DNA from: Endozoicomonas sp965198415
Lineage (GTDB): Bacteria; Pseudomonadota; Gammaproteobacteria; Pseudomonadales; Endozoicomonadaceae
Direction of reading: 5' to 3'
DNA length: 64,000 nt
NCBI GenBank assembly: GCA_965198415.1
Contig: CBDAPN010000032.1
Location: 744,001-808,000 of the forward strand
In this document: positions 37,198 to 46,598 of the stretch, in pieces
Numbering within the stretch: the stretch's first letter is position 1
How the letters are laid out: every line of letters starts with the position of its first letter
Program-made: the position numbers and the translations under genes
Notes under the pieces: generated by a model
The model's input: only the letters and a program-made list of their open reading frames with translations
The model's database searches: none
Told to the model about the DNA's origin: nothing

Positions 37198-37823
37198 TCT
37201 TCTGTGCTTTCAACCTCGACAGTTTCATCTTCTTCAGTTGCACCCAGTTCACCTTCTTCCGTTAACTCCTCTTCAGTTTCATCCTCGTCAGTTTCATCAC
37301 TATCATCCTTTTCACTTTCACTGTCTTTAGTTGGGGCAGTATATTTCAGGCTAATTGCACCGCCTGCCGAAACACTGACGATTGCCATCTGGCTTGCATT
37401 TTCATTCTTAATTGTGATTGCAGTAGCCCTTGATGCGATGCCACGGCTATCAAACTCAAACTTGCTGACGTCTGCAGTGATCTGGCTGTACGCCAATGGT
37501 TCTAACTGGAAGATGGCGGTACTTCCCGCTCTCACCGCACCGCCACTTACCCAAGACTCTTTATTGTCGGCGTCGTTAAAAACAGTAACTGTCGCTCCAC
37601 GGGTGATCGCTTCTGCGCGAGCGAACGACAGTAGGCTTGTAACTTCCTGTGCATGACTTCGCACTCGGTTATTAGCGATAGACTGAGTAATCGATGGGTA
37701 GGCGATTGCCATGAGAATTCCGAGCACAACCAGCGCAACCATGAGCTCGATCAAAGTAAACCCACTGAACCGTGAGTGCAGGGTTAAGGATACATTTTCT
37801 TGTTTTAATTGAGCGTTTTCCAT
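37194..37823 (-). CDS. fimT: FimT/FimU-type minor pilin with an acidic tail
   Basis: First gene of the minor pilin cluster, GspH/FimT family. 209 residues: leader ending in FSG, then FTLIELMVALVVLGILMAIA, then a GspH domain (RVRSHAQEVTSLLSFARAEA). After about residue 163 it carries an extra tail of some 45 residues made almost wholly of Glu, Asp, Ser and Thr, with no counterpart in usual FimT/FimU proteins of about 160-170 residues. The tail could bind cations or reflect repeat expansion of GAA/TCA-type codons. About 195 nt separates it from ispH and presumably holds the cluster promoter. Confidence 0.88.
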   Translation of the reverse strand: MENAQLKQENVSLTLHSRFSGFTLIELMVALVVLGILMAIAYPSITQSIANNRVRSHAQEVTSLLSFARAEAITRGATVTVFNDADNKESWVSGGAVRAGSTAIFQLEPLAYSQITADVSKFEFDSRGIASRATAITIKNENASQMAIVSVSAGGAISLKYTAPTKDSESEKDDSDETDEDETEEELTEEGELGATEEDETVEVESTEE

Positions 37824-38018
37824 AACACATTCGCAAACAGAAGAAAGCGGAAAAAAAATTCTACAGGATATTTTTTAGCGTTACTACGCCCTGATAATGA
37901 TTTATAAGACGACAGTGAAATTATAAGAATGGCAAAAAAAGAAGGAGGGAATTGACAAAGGGGCCGAGTAATAAAAGCAAAATAAGCTCACTAACTCAGC
38001 CGATAGTGGTTAAAAATG

Positions 38019-39020
38019 TTAATCGCCTACCATTTTTAAACGCAACTCTTTGCAACGCCTTTGAAAAATCGCTGAATTCGACGATAGCAGGAAGAACTCT
38101 TTGGGCATACTGAAGACGATATTTTCTTCTTTGCCATCGAGCTCTTGCGGCCACTGTGCGCCAAGCGATTTCAACTTTTGAATGACGCCCTGAACCAATA
38201 CATCGGGAGCCGAAGCGCCAGCGGTTACACCGATGGACTGCTTGCCCTGCAGCCATTGCGGCTGCACATCTTCGGCATTGTCTACCAAGTAGGCTTCGGT
38301 GCCGGTTCGCTCGGCCAGCTCTCGCAGGCGGTTTGAATTGGAGCTGTTCACCGACCCCACCACCAGCACCAGATCGCACTGATCGGCGAGAACCTTCACC
38401 GCATCCTGACGGTTTTGGGTGGCGTAGCAAATATCGTCTTTTCTTGGGCCTTTTATCTCGGGGAATTTTTGCCGCAATGCGGTTATTACTTTGGCTGTGT
38501 CGTCCATTGAGAGGGTGGTTTGGGTCACGTAGGCGAGCTGTGCCGGGTTGGCAACGTTTAGTGCCTGTACGTCGGCTTCGTTTTCGACCAGATACATTGT
38601 GCCACCGTTACGGGTGTCGTATTGCCCCATGGTGCCTTCCACTTCCGGGTGGCCGTGGTGGCCGATCAGTACACACTCCATACCATCTCTGGAGTAGCGC
38701 ACCACCTCCATATGAACTTTTTTTACCAATGGGCAGGAGGCATCAAACACTTTAAGGCCACGGCGTTGTGCTTCTTCTTCCACCGCTTTAGAGACGCCAT
38801 GGGCGCTGAAAATTACAATAACGTCGTCTGGTACCTGATGCAGTTCTTCAACAAAAATGGCGCCTCGCTCTCTGAGGTTGTCGACAACGTATTTGTTGTG
38901 CACTACTTCGTGGCGAACATAAATCGGCGGGCCAAAAACATCAAGCGCGCGGTTGACGATCTCAATGGCCCGGTCCACGCCTGCACAAAAGCCACGGGGG
39001 TTAGCCAGTTTGATTTTCAT
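38019..39020 (-). CDS. ispH: 4-hydroxy-3-methylbut-2-enyl diphosphate reductase
   Basis: Last step of the MEP pathway: an iron-sulfur enzyme that reduces HMBPP to IPP and DMAPP. 333 residues with the three cluster-ligating Cys in context: LANPRGFCAGVDRAIEIV (Cys12), VFDASCPLVKKVHMEV (about 96), and the conserved VVGSVNSSNSNRLRELA. The His motifs HEVVHNKYVV and IGHHGHPEVEGTMGQ are present. Downstream of and co-directional with fkpB and lspA. Confidence 0.98.
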   Translation of the reverse strand: MKIKLANPRGFCAGVDRAIEIVNRALDVFGPPIYVRHEVVHNKYVVDNLRERGAIFVEELHQVPDDVIVIFSAHGVSKAVEEEAQRRGLKVFDASCPLVKKVHMEVVRYSRDGMECVLIGHHGHPEVEGTMGQYDTRNGGTMYLVENEADVQALNVANPAQLAYVTQTTLSMDDTAKVITALRQKFPEIKGPRKDDICYATQNRQDAVKVLADQCDLVLVVGSVNSSNSNRLRELAERTGTEAYLVDNAEDVQPQWLQGKQSIGVTAGASAPDVLVQGVIQKLKSLGAQWPQELDGKEENIVFSMPKEFFLLSSNSAIFQRRCKELRLKMVGD

Positions 39021-39075
39021 GAGTCACCAACCTTTCGTTTCACTCGTTATTAAACCCAAACAACGTTATCGCCGT

Positions 39076-39516
39076 TTAAGCGTGCGCCTCAACGCTCAGA
39101 ATCTGAACTTCAAAAACCAGTTCACGCCCGGCCAGCGGATGGTTGAAGTCTACCTCCACAATTTCGTCGTCAAAGCTGCGAATAACCCCCGGCAGCTCAC
39201 TGTTCGCCGCATCGGCAAATGACATGACCAGCCCTTCTTCGAGCTCGACATCGGTGGCAAAGGTGCCTCTAGGCAGACGCTGTACATTGTTGGGGTTGGG
39301 CATGCCAAAAGCTTTTTCCGGCAGCACCGAGGCAGTGCGCGTGTCGCCAGAAACCAGCCCCAGCAGCGTCTGTTCAAAACCTTCCGGCAGATTCCCATCG
39401 CCAACGACTAAGGTGGCCGGTTGTTGTGGCGGCGTACTGTCCACCACACTGCCATCATCCAGCTTCAGGGAAAAATGCAGGGTAACCTTGCAGCCCTTCT
39501 CAATGACTACTGACAC
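39076..39516 (-). CDS. fkpB: FKBP-type peptidyl-prolyl isomerase (SlpA/FkpB)
   Basis: Cytoplasmic SlyD-like PPIase, 146 residues with a GTG start. FKBP core: KVTLHFSLKLDDGSVVDSTP, GDGNLPEGFEQTLLGLVSGD, and the IF-domain segment PEKAFGMPNPNNVQRLPRG. The C-terminal NHPLAGRELVFEVQILSVE is the SlyD/FkpB signature. Lies between lspA and ispH, as in many gammaproteobacteria. Confidence 0.95.
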   Translation of the reverse strand: MSVVIEKGCKVTLHFSLKLDDGSVVDSTPPQQPATLVVGDGNLPEGFEQTLLGLVSGDTRTASVLPEKAFGMPNPNNVQRLPRGTFATDVELEEGLVMSFADAANSELPGVIRSFDDEIVEVDFNHPLAGRELVFEVQILSVEAHA

Positions 39517-39531
39517 AGCAATTTGCTCCTG

Positions 39532-40035
39532 CTATTGAGTTTTTATTTTGTCTTTACGTGACGATTCACGAAACATATCCAGCACCAACATGATAGCGCC
39601 AATGGTTATAGCCGTATCGGCTAAATTGAACGCAGGAAAATACCAGTTTTTGTAGTAAAACAACAGAAAGTCGGTTACCTGACCACTCACCATGCGGTCA
39701 ATCAGGTTCCCAAGCGCCCCTCCAAGAATCAGCGATAATGAACAAGCCTGCCAGTTTTCGTTTGCGCGAAGCTGCTTTAACCAGCCCGTCAACAAAATAC
39801 TGACCACAATAGCCACACCACTGAGAAACCAGCGCTGCCAACCGGAGGCGTTACCCAAAAAGCTGAAGGCAGCGCCCGGGTTATAGGCCAGCGTCAGGGA
39901 AAAAAACGGTAGTACTGGTGACTGCTGATAGAGAGAGAATTCTTGTATAACCCACCATTTCACCAATTGATCAAGCCCTAGCACCAAAATACTGAGCCAG
40001 AGCCAGTTAAGTTTTCCAGAAGTTTTATTCTGCAT
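39532..40035 (-). CDS. lspA: Lipoprotein signal peptidase II
   Basis: Inner-membrane aspartyl protease that removes signal peptides from prolipoproteins. 167 residues from the ATG at 40035, chosen for family length; an in-frame ATG at 40161 would add 42 unusual residues. Four membrane segments. Catalytic Asp motifs: GALGNLIDRMVSGQVTDFL and FNLADTAITIGA; also LAYNPGAAFSFL. Precedes fkpB. Confidence 0.96.
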   Translation of the reverse strand: MQNKTSGKLNWLWLSILVLGLDQLVKWWVIQEFSLYQQSPVLPFFSLTLAYNPGAAFSFLGNASGWQRWFLSGVAIVVSILLTGWLKQLRANENWQACSLSLILGGALGNLIDRMVSGQVTDFLLFYYKNWYFPAFNLADTAITIGAIMLVLDMFRESSRKDKIKTQ

Positions 40036-40261
40036 GTCTGTACCTGAAGAAAATCCATATCTGTCTTTGAGTGTCATTAATAGAATAGTAAGAGTCATTA
40101 GCAGGCAAGGGATAGTGTGAATTACCGAAACACAGTAACGACTCAACCTGTTAACACTCATTCAACCAGTAGGCCAACGGACTCTCCTGAGACTGAATAA
40201 GTGAAAAAATGGTGTCGTGAGTTCAATTTATTGCTACTTGATACAAAATAGACCATCACCC

Positions 40262-40293
40262 AAAAAAAATACCCGACCATGGCCGGGTATTTA
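40262..40293 (-). terminator. Terminator of ileS
   Basis: Minus strand stem AAATACCCGG/..CGGGTATTT followed by eight T, between the ileS stop and lspA. lspA therefore needs its own promoter or read-through. Confidence 0.85.
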
Positions 40294-40310
40294 CGTTTTC
40301 ATTGCAAATA

Positions 40311-43136
40311 TCAGGCAAAGCGGCGCTGTTCGCCCTCGCCTTGTACGTTTTCTACACAGCGGCCACAAAGGTCGGCAGTAAGGGTGCCCACATCGTCACG
40401 GCGATGCCAGCAGCGGCCACACTTTTGATGCGGGGATTTTTCAACCCGCACTTGCAAGTTTTCCAGCTCAGTGGCTGCCGCACCGTTTGCCTGAGCCAGC
40501 GGCTCCACCGCAGCGGCAGAGGTGATGAGCACAAAGCGCAACTCATCACCGAGCTGTTGCAGCGTTTGCAACAGAGCGTCGTCGGCAAAGAGCGTCACCT
40601 GCGCTTCCAGCGAACCGCCGATGGTGCCAGCACCACGGGCATCTTCAAGGGCTTTGTTGACCGCTGTTTTCACGTCCAAAATGGTGTTCCAGTATTCTCG
40701 TCGGGGAGCGTCAAGGCTGTTAAGTCCTTCATACCAGGTTTCCACAAAGACCGACTCACCCCGCTTACCGGGAATGGACGCCCAGATTTCATCAGCGGTA
40801 AAGCTGGTAATGGGCGCCATCCAGCGGACAAAGGCTTCGACAATGTGGTACAGAGCCGTCTGGCAGCTGCGACGCGCCAGACTGTTCTGTTGTGTGGTGT
40901 ACTGACGGTCTTTGATGATGTCCAGATAAAACCCACCAAGATCCAGTGCACAGAAGTTATGCACTTTTTGATAGACGGCAATAAAATTGTAGTTGTCGTA
41001 AGCGGTGATCACCTCTTCTTGCAGGCGTAGGGTACGATCCACCGCCCACTGATCGAGGGACAACATATCGTCCCAGGCCACGGCATCCGTCTCAGGATTA
41101 AAGCCGGTGAGGTTGGAAAGCAGGAAGCGAGCCGTATTACGAATACGACGGTAGCTGTCTGCTGTGCGCTTGAGAATGTCATCAGAGACGGACATTTCTG
41201 AGGTGTAATCGGTGGCCGATACCCACAAGCGCAATATATCCGCACCCAGCGATTTAAACACTTTTTGCGGCGCAATGACGTTACCCTGCGACTTGGACAT
41301 CTTATGACCGTGAGCGTCTACCGCAAAACCGTGGGTTAGCAGGCCTTTGTATGGCGGCTCGCCACTGATGGCAATACTGGTTTTCAGCGACGACTGGAAC
41401 CAACCCCGGTGCTGATCGGAACCCTCAAGATAAAGGTCCGCCGGGAATTGCAGCTCTTCACGTCGCTCAATGACTGAGTGATGGGTAACGCCGGAGTCAA
41501 ACCAGACGTCCAGCGTGTCCATCACCTTGATGTATTGATCGGCGTCTTGCTCACTGAGAAGGTCGGCGGGCTTGAGGTCATACCAAGCATCAATGCCACC
41601 TTTTTCAACTCTCTGGGCGACTTTTTCGATCAGTGCTTGAGTATCTGGATGCAGTTGCTCCGTCTCCTTGTGAATAAACAGCGCAATTGGCACACCCCAG
41701 GTACGCTGGCGGGAGATGCACCAGTCCGGGCTCTGCCCCAACATGGATTCCATCCGGTTACGCCCCCAGTCCGGGGTGAATTTAACGCCTTTTAGGGAGT
41801 TCATGGCGCTATCGAGCAGGGATTCTTTATCCATGCTGATGAACCATTGCGGCGTCGCCCGGAAAATCAGCGGTGTTTTTGTGCGCCAGCAGTGTGGGTA
41901 ACTGTGGCTGAATTTTTCGTGGGAGAGCAGGCGGTCTTTTTCGATCAGAATGTCGACAATTTTGGGCTCAACTTTGTAGACATGCTCACCGGCAAAAAAC
42001 TCGACGTTGGAGCGATAGTAACCAGTGTCGTCCAAATAATTCAGTGTGCCAATGCCGTATAAACGGCCTGCGTTAAAGTCTTCCACGCCGTGGTCAGGTG
42101 CCGTATGCACATTACCTGTACCGGCATCAATGGTGACGTGGTCGCCAAGAATCAAAGGCAACTTGCGGTCGTAAAAAGGGTGAAAAACCTGCTTGTGCTC
42201 AAAAGCAGCGCCTTTGGCTCGGGCAATGATGGTGAAATCGGCAATGCCAAATCGCTGCATGGCGTTTTCCACCAGAGCTTCGGCCAGCACCAAACGTGCC
42301 GGTGCGCCTTTGAGCTGACACTGCACCAGCACGTAATCCAGCTCACCGCCCACGCTGATGGCCTGAGATGAGGGCAGCGTCCAGGGGGTTGTAGTCCAGA
42401 TGACAACAGAGACTTCGCCCTCCCCCTGATCAGTGCCAACAAAGGTAAAGGCGCTGAGTAAGTCGGCTTCATCAATTGCGGCATAGCGCACGTCGATCTG
42501 AGTGGAGGTTTTATCTTGATACTCCACTTCCGCCTCAGCCAGTGCTGAACCGCCGACCACGCTCCAGTAAACCGGCTTGTAACCTTTGACCAGATGACCA
42601 TTAGCGGCAATTTTGCCAAGGGCACGGATGATGTCGGCCTCGGTTTGAAAGTCCATGGTCAGGTATGGGTTATCCCAGTCACCGAGAATCCCCATGCGTT
42701 TAAAATCCTCACGCTGACCATTCACCTGTTTTGCGGCGTATTCCCGACACTTGTTGCGAAAGGTTTTGTGATCCACTTTATCGCCAGCTTTGCCTAGCAT
42801 GCCTTCCACTTTATGCTCAATGGGCAGCCCGTGGCAGTCCCAGCCGGGAATGTAGGGCGCATCATAGCCGCTGAGGGTTTTGGCTTTGATGATAATGTCT
42901 TTGAGAATTTTATTGACCGAGTGACCGATATGGATATCGCCGTTGGCGTAAGGAGGGCCATCGTGCAAAATAAATTTTTCCTGCCCCTGCCGGGCTTGGC
43001 GAATCTCGCCGTACAGGTCCATATCGTACCAGCGTTTGAGCATCTTGGGCTCCCGCTGGGCCAGATTGCCGCGCATGGGGAAGTCGGTTTGCGGCAGATT
43101 CAGGGTCGGCTTGTAATCGGGCTTTTCAGAAGGCAT
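40311..43136 (-). CDS. ileS: Isoleucyl-tRNA synthetase
   Basis: Charges tRNA-Ile and edits mischarged Val. 941 residues, full length. HIGH motif: PYANGDIHIGHSVNKIL near 60. Editing domain with VIWTTTPWTLPSSQAIS. KMSKS motif: HKMSKSQGNVI near 605. C-terminal zinc ribbon: KCGRCWHRR ... CGRCVENV, of the bacterial type. Downstream of ribF in the same direction, 35 nt apart, so probably one transcript. Confidence 0.99.
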   Translation of the reverse strand: MPSEKPDYKPTLNLPQTDFPMRGNLAQREPKMLKRWYDMDLYGEIRQARQGQEKFILHDGPPYANGDIHIGHSVNKILKDIIIKAKTLSGYDAPYIPGWDCHGLPIEHKVEGMLGKAGDKVDHKTFRNKCREYAAKQVNGQREDFKRMGILGDWDNPYLTMDFQTEADIIRALGKIAANGHLVKGYKPVYWSVVGGSALAEAEVEYQDKTSTQIDVRYAAIDEADLLSAFTFVGTDQGEGEVSVVIWTTTPWTLPSSQAISVGGELDYVLVQCQLKGAPARLVLAEALVENAMQRFGIADFTIIARAKGAAFEHKQVFHPFYDRKLPLILGDHVTIDAGTGNVHTAPDHGVEDFNAGRLYGIGTLNYLDDTGYYRSNVEFFAGEHVYKVEPKIVDILIEKDRLLSHEKFSHSYPHCWRTKTPLIFRATPQWFISMDKESLLDSAMNSLKGVKFTPDWGRNRMESMLGQSPDWCISRQRTWGVPIALFIHKETEQLHPDTQALIEKVAQRVEKGGIDAWYDLKPADLLSEQDADQYIKVMDTLDVWFDSGVTHHSVIERREELQFPADLYLEGSDQHRGWFQSSLKTSIAISGEPPYKGLLTHGFAVDAHGHKMSKSQGNVIAPQKVFKSLGADILRLWVSATDYTSEMSVSDDILKRTADSYRRIRNTARFLLSNLTGFNPETDAVAWDDMLSLDQWAVDRTLRLQEEVITAYDNYNFIAVYQKVHNFCALDLGGFYLDIIKDRQYTTQQNSLARRSCQTALYHIVEAFVRWMAPITSFTADEIWASIPGKRGESVFVETWYEGLNSLDAPRREYWNTILDVKTAVNKALEDARGAGTIGGSLEAQVTLFADDALLQTLQQLGDELRFVLITSAAAVEPLAQANGAAATELENLQVRVEKSPHQKCGRCWHRRDDVGTLTADLCGRCVENVQGEGEQRRFA

Positions 43137-43170
43137 AAATTGTTTACCGGAAGATTAAACTGCTGATCGT

Positions 43171-44100
43171 TTACTGCGTATTTAAAAGAAGCTTGCGAGC
43201 GCTTTTAACATCATTCGTAATCGCCGCCCGCAAGGCTTCAAGCGATTCAAATTTCTGTTCATCCCTGATTTTTGCCACGAATTCCACCTGCAGGGTTTGA
43301 CCGTAAAGATCGCCCATAAAATCCAGCATGTGCACTTCAAGCAAAGGATCAATGCCCGCCACCGAAGGCCTTACCCCCAAATTGGCCACCGCATCGAAAC
43401 GGTGCCCGTTCACCAGAGTACGCACAGCAAACACGCCCTGCAGCGGCAATTGGTGGCGACACACCCGAATGTTGGCCGTTGGAAAACCCAAAGTTCGACC
43501 CAACTGCTGCCCTTTGATGACTCTGCCGATCATGGTGAAAGGTCTGCCTAACATGGATTGCGCCGCCTTAAGGTTATTCTCAGCCAGTGCTTGACGGATG
43601 CGGGTACTGCTCACGCGCCCCTGTTTCATCAGTACGGTTTGTGTGTCGTACACTTCAAAGCCGTACTTATCCCCCATCGCTTCGAGGTGGGAGAACCCCC
43701 CTTTACGGTCACAGCCATAGCGGAAATCATCGCCAACAATCAGATAGCGGATACCCAGCCCCTTAACCAGCACCTGCAAAACAAACTCATCAGCACTGAG
43801 GCTGCGAAGCCGCTCATTAAAAGGAAGGCAGAGCACCTGATCAACACCGTTCCCAGCCAGCAGGGCCAGTTTTTCCCGCAGGCTAGAGAGCCGTACCGGG
43901 GCCTCATCGCCCTGAAAATACTCCCGTGGCTGTGGCTCAAAGGTGATAACACAGACATTGGCGTTCAGCTCAAAAGCCTGCTGCTTCAAAGCCTCAAGAA
44001 TGGTTCTGTGGCCCACATGCACACCATCAAAATTGCCGATGGTGGCCACACACTGCTGGTGTTTTGGCCTGATATTGTGCAACCCGCGGATCAACTGCAT
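43171..44100 (-). CDS. ribF: Riboflavin kinase / FAD synthetase
   Basis: Bifunctional enzyme making FMN and FAD from riboflavin. 309 residues. N-terminal adenylyltransferase: CVATIGNFDGVHVGHRTIL near 20 (nucleotidyl-transferase HxGH), YLIVGDDFRYGCDRKG and SSTRIRQALAENN. C-terminal kinase: GRTLGFPTANIRV and VANLGVRPSVAG. Upstream of ileS, the standard gammaproteobacterial order murJ-ribF-ileS-lspA. Confidence 0.98.
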   Translation of the reverse strand: MQLIRGLHNIRPKHQQCVATIGNFDGVHVGHRTILEALKQQAFELNANVCVITFEPQPREYFQGDEAPVRLSSLREKLALLAGNGVDQVLCLPFNERLRSLSADEFVLQVLVKGLGIRYLIVGDDFRYGCDRKGGFSHLEAMGDKYGFEVYDTQTVLMKQGRVSSTRIRQALAENNLKAAQSMLGRPFTMIGRVIKGQQLGRTLGFPTANIRVCRHQLPLQGVFAVRTLVNGHRFDAVANLGVRPSVAGIDPLLEVHMLDFMGDLYGQTLQVEFVAKIRDEQKFESLEALRAAITNDVKSARKLLLNTQ

Positions 44101-44309
44101 GAAGAGGCGCAGACTCCCTTACTTCCTGTATTCAACCTTTGTTTAGCCGCCCTCGCCACTGGTGGGGAAACCGGCTCAACGACGAAACTCGGCAGTATAC
44201 CTTAGCCCGAATATTTCATAAACCTGCACAGGTTCTCACTTCAGGGCAACCTCATTTGGCCTTTTCTGCCTTTGAAGGCGTCATATTGAGTCAACAGCAC
44301 TACCTACAA

Positions 44310-45887
44310 CTAATGCTTGAAGTGTCGGGGTCTGACGCCGCTCACCAGCAAACTCAAGCCATAAACCACAACCCCAGCGAGCACTAACAGAGCCGTTTGC
44401 AATACTCTGTCAACTAAAGACCACGCCAGCCACTGCTCTAGATCGGCTACCAGCCAGATCAAAGTGCCCGCCATCGCCAAATTAGCCAGCAAAAGGCGGA
44501 CAAAAAACACCGACCAACCCGCACCCGGGCGGTAAACTTTTGCACGCTTTAACCCGCGAAACAACAAACCGGCATTCAAAAATGCCGACAGCGTAGTGGC
44601 CAGAGCCAGCCCGGCATGTTGCAGCGGGAACACCAGCATGAGGTTGAACACCATATTGGCCACCATCGCCATAATGGCGATTTTCACCGGGGTTCGGGTG
44701 TCTTGACGGGCAAAATAACCGGGAGCCAACACCTTGATTAACATAAAAGCGATCAGGCCAAGGGAGTAAGCCTTTAGACTCATGGCCGCCATTAACACGT
44801 CGTGGCCGGTCATCTCGCCATAGGCAAACAGTGTGGCAATCAGCGGCCCAGCCAAAATAAGCAGCGCCACCGCCGCCGGTACGCCAATCAGCAACACCAG
44901 ACGAATGGCCCAATCAAGTGTGCGGGAAAAATGATCACCGCTCGCCTCTGCGTGTCTGGCGCTAAGGCTGGGCAAAATGACCGTCGCAATCGCAATGCCA
45001 AACACTCCCAAAGGTAATTCAGACAGCCGATCAGAATAATAAAGCCAGGAGACGCTTCCGGTTTGTAAAAAAGAAGCCAGCACGGTATCAAGCAGCAGGT
45101 TGATCTGACTGACCGACACCCCAAACAGTGCCGGTACCATCAGCGACATAATCCGTCGGCTGCCTTCGTGTTTAGCACCCCATTTTGGCACCGGTAACAG
45201 GCGAATCTGCAACAGAAACGGCAGTTGCAGCAAGAGTTGAGAAATGCCAGCAATGGCAACCCCCCAAGCCAGCGCCATCACCGGCTCGGCAAAATAGGGG
45301 CTAAGCAACAGAGTTGAGCCAATCAGGCTCAGATTCAGCAACACCGGCGTGAAAGCCGGTACCGCAAAGCGGCCATAGGTATTAAGAACAGAGCCCGCCA
45401 GAGCGGTCAGAGAGATCAGCAACAAATAAGGAAAGGTGATGCGTAGCATGTCGCCAGCCAAAGCCAGCTTATGAGGCTCATCAATAAAGCCCGGAGCAAA
45501 CAGGCGGATCAACACCGGCGCCGCCAAAATACCCACCACGGTCACCAGCAACAGAGTGCCTGCCAAAGTGCCGCTCACCCGGCTGACCAACTCCCGTACC
45601 TCACCAAAACTGCGCTGAGAACGGTATTCAGACAGCACCGGAATAAACGATTGGGAAAACGCCCCCTCAGCAAACAGGCGACGGAGAAAGTTGGGAATTT
45701 TAAAGGCCACAAAAAAAGCATCCGCCGCAGCGGTGGAGCCAAAATAGCCCGCCACCACCACATCACGGATTAAGCCCAATACCCGCGAGAGCATGGTCAT
45801 CATGCCCACCACCAGGCTCGACCTTAAAAGGCCGGATTTTTTCGGTTCAGCCCCATCATTTGGCGGACTATTATCGGAGTTACTCAT
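44310..45887 (-). CDS. murJ: Lipid II flippase MurJ
   Basis: Inner-membrane MOP-superfamily transporter that flips lipid II for peptidoglycan synthesis. About 525 residues and 14 predicted hydrophobic segments. Signature regions: MTMLSRVLGLIRDVVVAGYF, FFVAFKIPNFLRRLFAEGAF and QSFIPVLSEYRSQ at the N-terminus. Start taken at ATG 45887 (MSNSDNSP); a TTG at 45935 is possible, and neither has a clear ribosome site. Upstream of ribF, divergent from rpsT. Confidence 0.96.
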   Translation of the reverse strand: MSNSDNSPPNDGAEPKKSGLLRSSLVVGMMTMLSRVLGLIRDVVVAGYFGSTAAADAFFVAFKIPNFLRRLFAEGAFSQSFIPVLSEYRSQRSFGEVRELVSRVSGTLAGTLLLVTVVGILAAPVLIRLFAPGFIDEPHKLALAGDMLRITFPYLLLISLTALAGSVLNTYGRFAVPAFTPVLLNLSLIGSTLLLSPYFAEPVMALAWGVAIAGISQLLLQLPFLLQIRLLPVPKWGAKHEGSRRIMSLMVPALFGVSVSQINLLLDTVLASFLQTGSVSWLYYSDRLSELPLGVFGIAIATVILPSLSARHAEASGDHFSRTLDWAIRLVLLIGVPAAVALLILAGPLIATLFAYGEMTGHDVLMAAMSLKAYSLGLIAFMLIKVLAPGYFARQDTRTPVKIAIMAMVANMVFNLMLVFPLQHAGLALATTLSAFLNAGLLFRGLKRAKVYRPGAGWSVFFVRLLLANLAMAGTLIWLVADLEQWLAWSLVDRVLQTALLVLAGVVVYGLSLLVSGVRPRHFKH

Positions 45888-46029
45888 TTCAGCAATTTTA
45901 ATAAAGTACAGGAATAAATAGACCATCTTATCCAAGGTTCAGGTTATTGCCAGCATTAGCTGTTAATTCTTGAACACCACGGCGGTAAAGCAGCACTGCC
46001 CAAAAGCGGCTTAGTCGGCACCGGGTGTA

Positions 46030-46058
46030 TTGACAAGTTCGGCCTAAGTCGGCATAGT
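46030..46058 (+). promoter_or_regulatory. Sigma-70 promoter of rpsT
   Basis: TTGACA (6/6), 17 nt, CATAGT (4/6), about 155 nt before the rpsT start. The leader contains several GTTCGGC-type short repeats. Confidence 0.65.
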
Positions 46059-46213
46059 TCGGCGGCTAAATGGCCTTGAGCCAAAATGGAATATGGGCTG
46101 GCAACGTCTGACCCGGGACATTGGCAGTAACTGCGGCAAACAACCTATTCCCTGGGGTGCCCCAAGTCGCCCTTAGACAACCCGAATTACCTTGATTTTC
46201 CAGGAGCACCAAA

Positions 46214-46483
46214 ATGGCTAACTCTCCTTCTGCTCGCAAGCGTGCACGCCAGTCTGAAAACCGTCGTCAGCACAATGCCAGCCTGCGTTCTATGGTTCGC
46301 ACTTCCATTAAAAAAGTCGTCAAGGCCATTAACGCCAAAGACGTTGAAACTGCCAAAGCTGCCCTGACTGCAGCTGTGCCTGTAATTGACCGCATGGCCG
46401 ACAAAGGCATCATTCACAAAAACAAAGCCGCCCGTCACAAGAGCCGTTTGAATGCTCAGGTAAAGGCTCTGGCTTCAGCCTGA
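46214..46483 (+). CDS. rpsT: 30S ribosomal protein S20
   Basis: 89-residue primary-binding protein of the small subunit body; also an antizyme-like inhibitor in E. coli. MANSPSARKRARQSENRRQH and SMVRTSIKKVVKAINAKD are unmistakable S20 sequence, rich in Lys, Arg and Ala. A CAGGAG ribosome site lies just upstream. Monocistronic with its own promoter and terminator. Confidence 0.98.
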   Translation: MANSPSARKRARQSENRRQHNASLRSMVRTSIKKVVKAINAKDVETAKAALTAAVPVIDRMADKGIIHKNKAARHKSRLNAQVKALASA

Positions 46484-46496
46484 TTCATACAGGCAT

Positions 46497-46524
46497 AAAA
46501 AAACCGGCTTTTGCCGGTTTTTTT
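46497..46524 (+). terminator. Terminator of rpsT
   Basis: Stem CCGGC/GCCGG extended by A7/T7 pairs, with a T run on the plus strand. The A run lets it act in both directions. Confidence 0.9.
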
Positions 46525-46598
46525 GTGCCTGTATATGCTTAATTGATGTCTAAACATCTGTTTTTTTGGCCTAGCCACTGAATAGCATCACTGATTTT

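Noticed and set aside
37204..37656. Serine-rich plus-strand open frame
   Set aside because: Exact antisense of the acidic tail of FimT/FimU.
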